NCBI GenBank assembly: GCA_035633075.1
Contig: DASQFQ010000075.1
Coordinates: 1 to 5,657 of the forward strand
Direction of reading: 5' to 3'
Source of the DNA: DASQFQ01 sp035633075
GTDB lineage: Bacteria > Actinomycetota > Thermoleophilia > Solirubrobacterales > Solirubrobacteraceae
DNA length: 5,657 nucleotides
Below, in pieces: positions 5,479 through 5,657 of this stretch. The notes beneath the pieces are model-generated. The model had not been told where the DNA came from. It did no database searches and saw nothing but the letters and a program-made list of their open reading frames with translations. Each line of letters begins with the position of its first letter. The first letter of the stretch is position 1. Made by a program: the position numbers and the translations under genes.

Positions 5479-5657
5479 GGCGCCCACCTCCGCGCGGATC
5501 GCGCCCGGGCCCTCGGCGCTGCGTCCGTTGCCCTCGGACTCGGCGCCCACGAGGATCGCGATCTTGCCCTGGTGCTTGTTGTCGCGCAGCAGCTGGTGGG
5601 CCTCGGCGACCCCGTCGAACCCGAGCGTCTTCCAGAGCACCGGCCGGATCCGGCCCT
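5479..5657 (-). CDS. ccr: Probable crotonyl-CoA carboxylase/reductase, C-terminal tail only (5' part outside window)
   Basis: Only the last 59 or so residues are inside the window, entering at 5655 in the frame GRIRPVLWKT. The stretch FDGVAEAHQLLRDNKHQGK (13-31) followed by IAILVGAESEGNG (32-44) is the C-terminal end of a medium-chain zinc-alcohol-dehydrogenase-type reductase. The HQGK-hydrophobic-A-xx-EGxG pattern matches Ccr, which makes ethylmalonyl-CoA from crotonyl-CoA, CO2 and NADPH. A quinone oxidoreductase is the main alternative, made less likely by the EGxG tail and the ethylmalonyl-CoA mutase at the other end. No stop codon follows: after EVGA the frame stays open to 5014 across other genes, with shadow-like composition (runs of Ser, Arg, Pro, Thr). 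The end given here is where recognisable sequence stops. TGC at 5476-5478 is one base from TGA, so a lost stop or a sequence error is likely. Confidence 0.62.
5487..5491 (-). promoter_or_regulatory. Ribosome-binding site that points to a CTG start at 5479
   Basis: GGAGG on the minus strand lies 7 nt upstream of CTG 5479-5477, normal Shine-Dalgarno spacing. The first standard start codon in that frame, GTG 5467, is 19 nt away. This argues that the small barrel protein begins at 5479, or that the true start codon there is altered in this sequence. The site lies inside the last codons of the upstream frame, as expected for a tightly coupled gene pair. Confidence 0.4.

Noticed and set aside
1..5657. 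CRISPR array, transposase, phage genes, toxin-antitoxin pair or tRNA
   Set aside because: No direct repeats with spacers, no transposase or integrase motifs, no small toxin/antitoxin-like pair and no cloverleaf-like sequence were seen on either strand.

Overview
The window is gene-dense DNA of roughly 70% GC from a bacterium. The likely source is a high-GC actinobacterium, perhaps near Thermoleophilia/Solirubrobacterales. That placement is inferred from base composition, codon use and gene content, and no phylogenetic marker is present. There is no tRNA, rRNA, CRISPR array, insertion sequence or prophage gene, and no gap over 30 bp between genes.

Layout from left to right. (1) Positions 1-1648, minus strand: the first 549 residues of a B12-dependent acyl-CoA mutase of the MeaA/ethylmalonyl-CoA mutase type, cut by the window edge just inside its cobalamin-binding domain. 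(2) Positions 1669-2801, plus strand: a two-gene unit, a metallo-beta-lactamase-fold hydrolase followed 5 bp later by a ClpS-type adaptor. The hydrolase and mutase start codons diverge across only 20 bp. (3) Positions 2819-5107, minus strand: a 762-residue membrane cyclic-di-GMP enzyme (six predicted membrane segments, then PAS, GGDEF and EAL), convergent with clpS across 17 bp. (4) Positions 5132-5467, minus strand: a small protein with a predicted dimeric alpha/beta-barrel fold. (5) Positions 5479-5657, minus strand: the C-terminal tail of what is probably crotonyl-CoA carboxylase/reductase (Ccr).

Ccr and ethylmalonyl-CoA mutase catalyse neighbouring parts of the ethylmalonyl-CoA pathway, which assimilates acetate and other C2 units without the glyoxylate shunt. 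Having both on the same strand at the two ends of the window supports both calls and suggests an ethylmalonyl-CoA pathway locus. Between them lie genes for second-messenger turnover, N-degron proteolysis and an unassigned hydrolase. The small barrel protein is tied most closely to ccr, and the cyclic-di-GMP gene may be the last member of that minus-strand unit.

The points most worth checking are: the missing ccr stop codon and the CTGC sequence where an ATGA-type stop/start overlap would fit; the histidine-rich membrane sensor of the GGDEF-EAL protein; the altered substrate pocket of ClpS and its pairing with a hydrolase; and the palindromes that cover the start codons in the 20-bp divergent gap. 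I found no convincing wholly new defence or mobile system.
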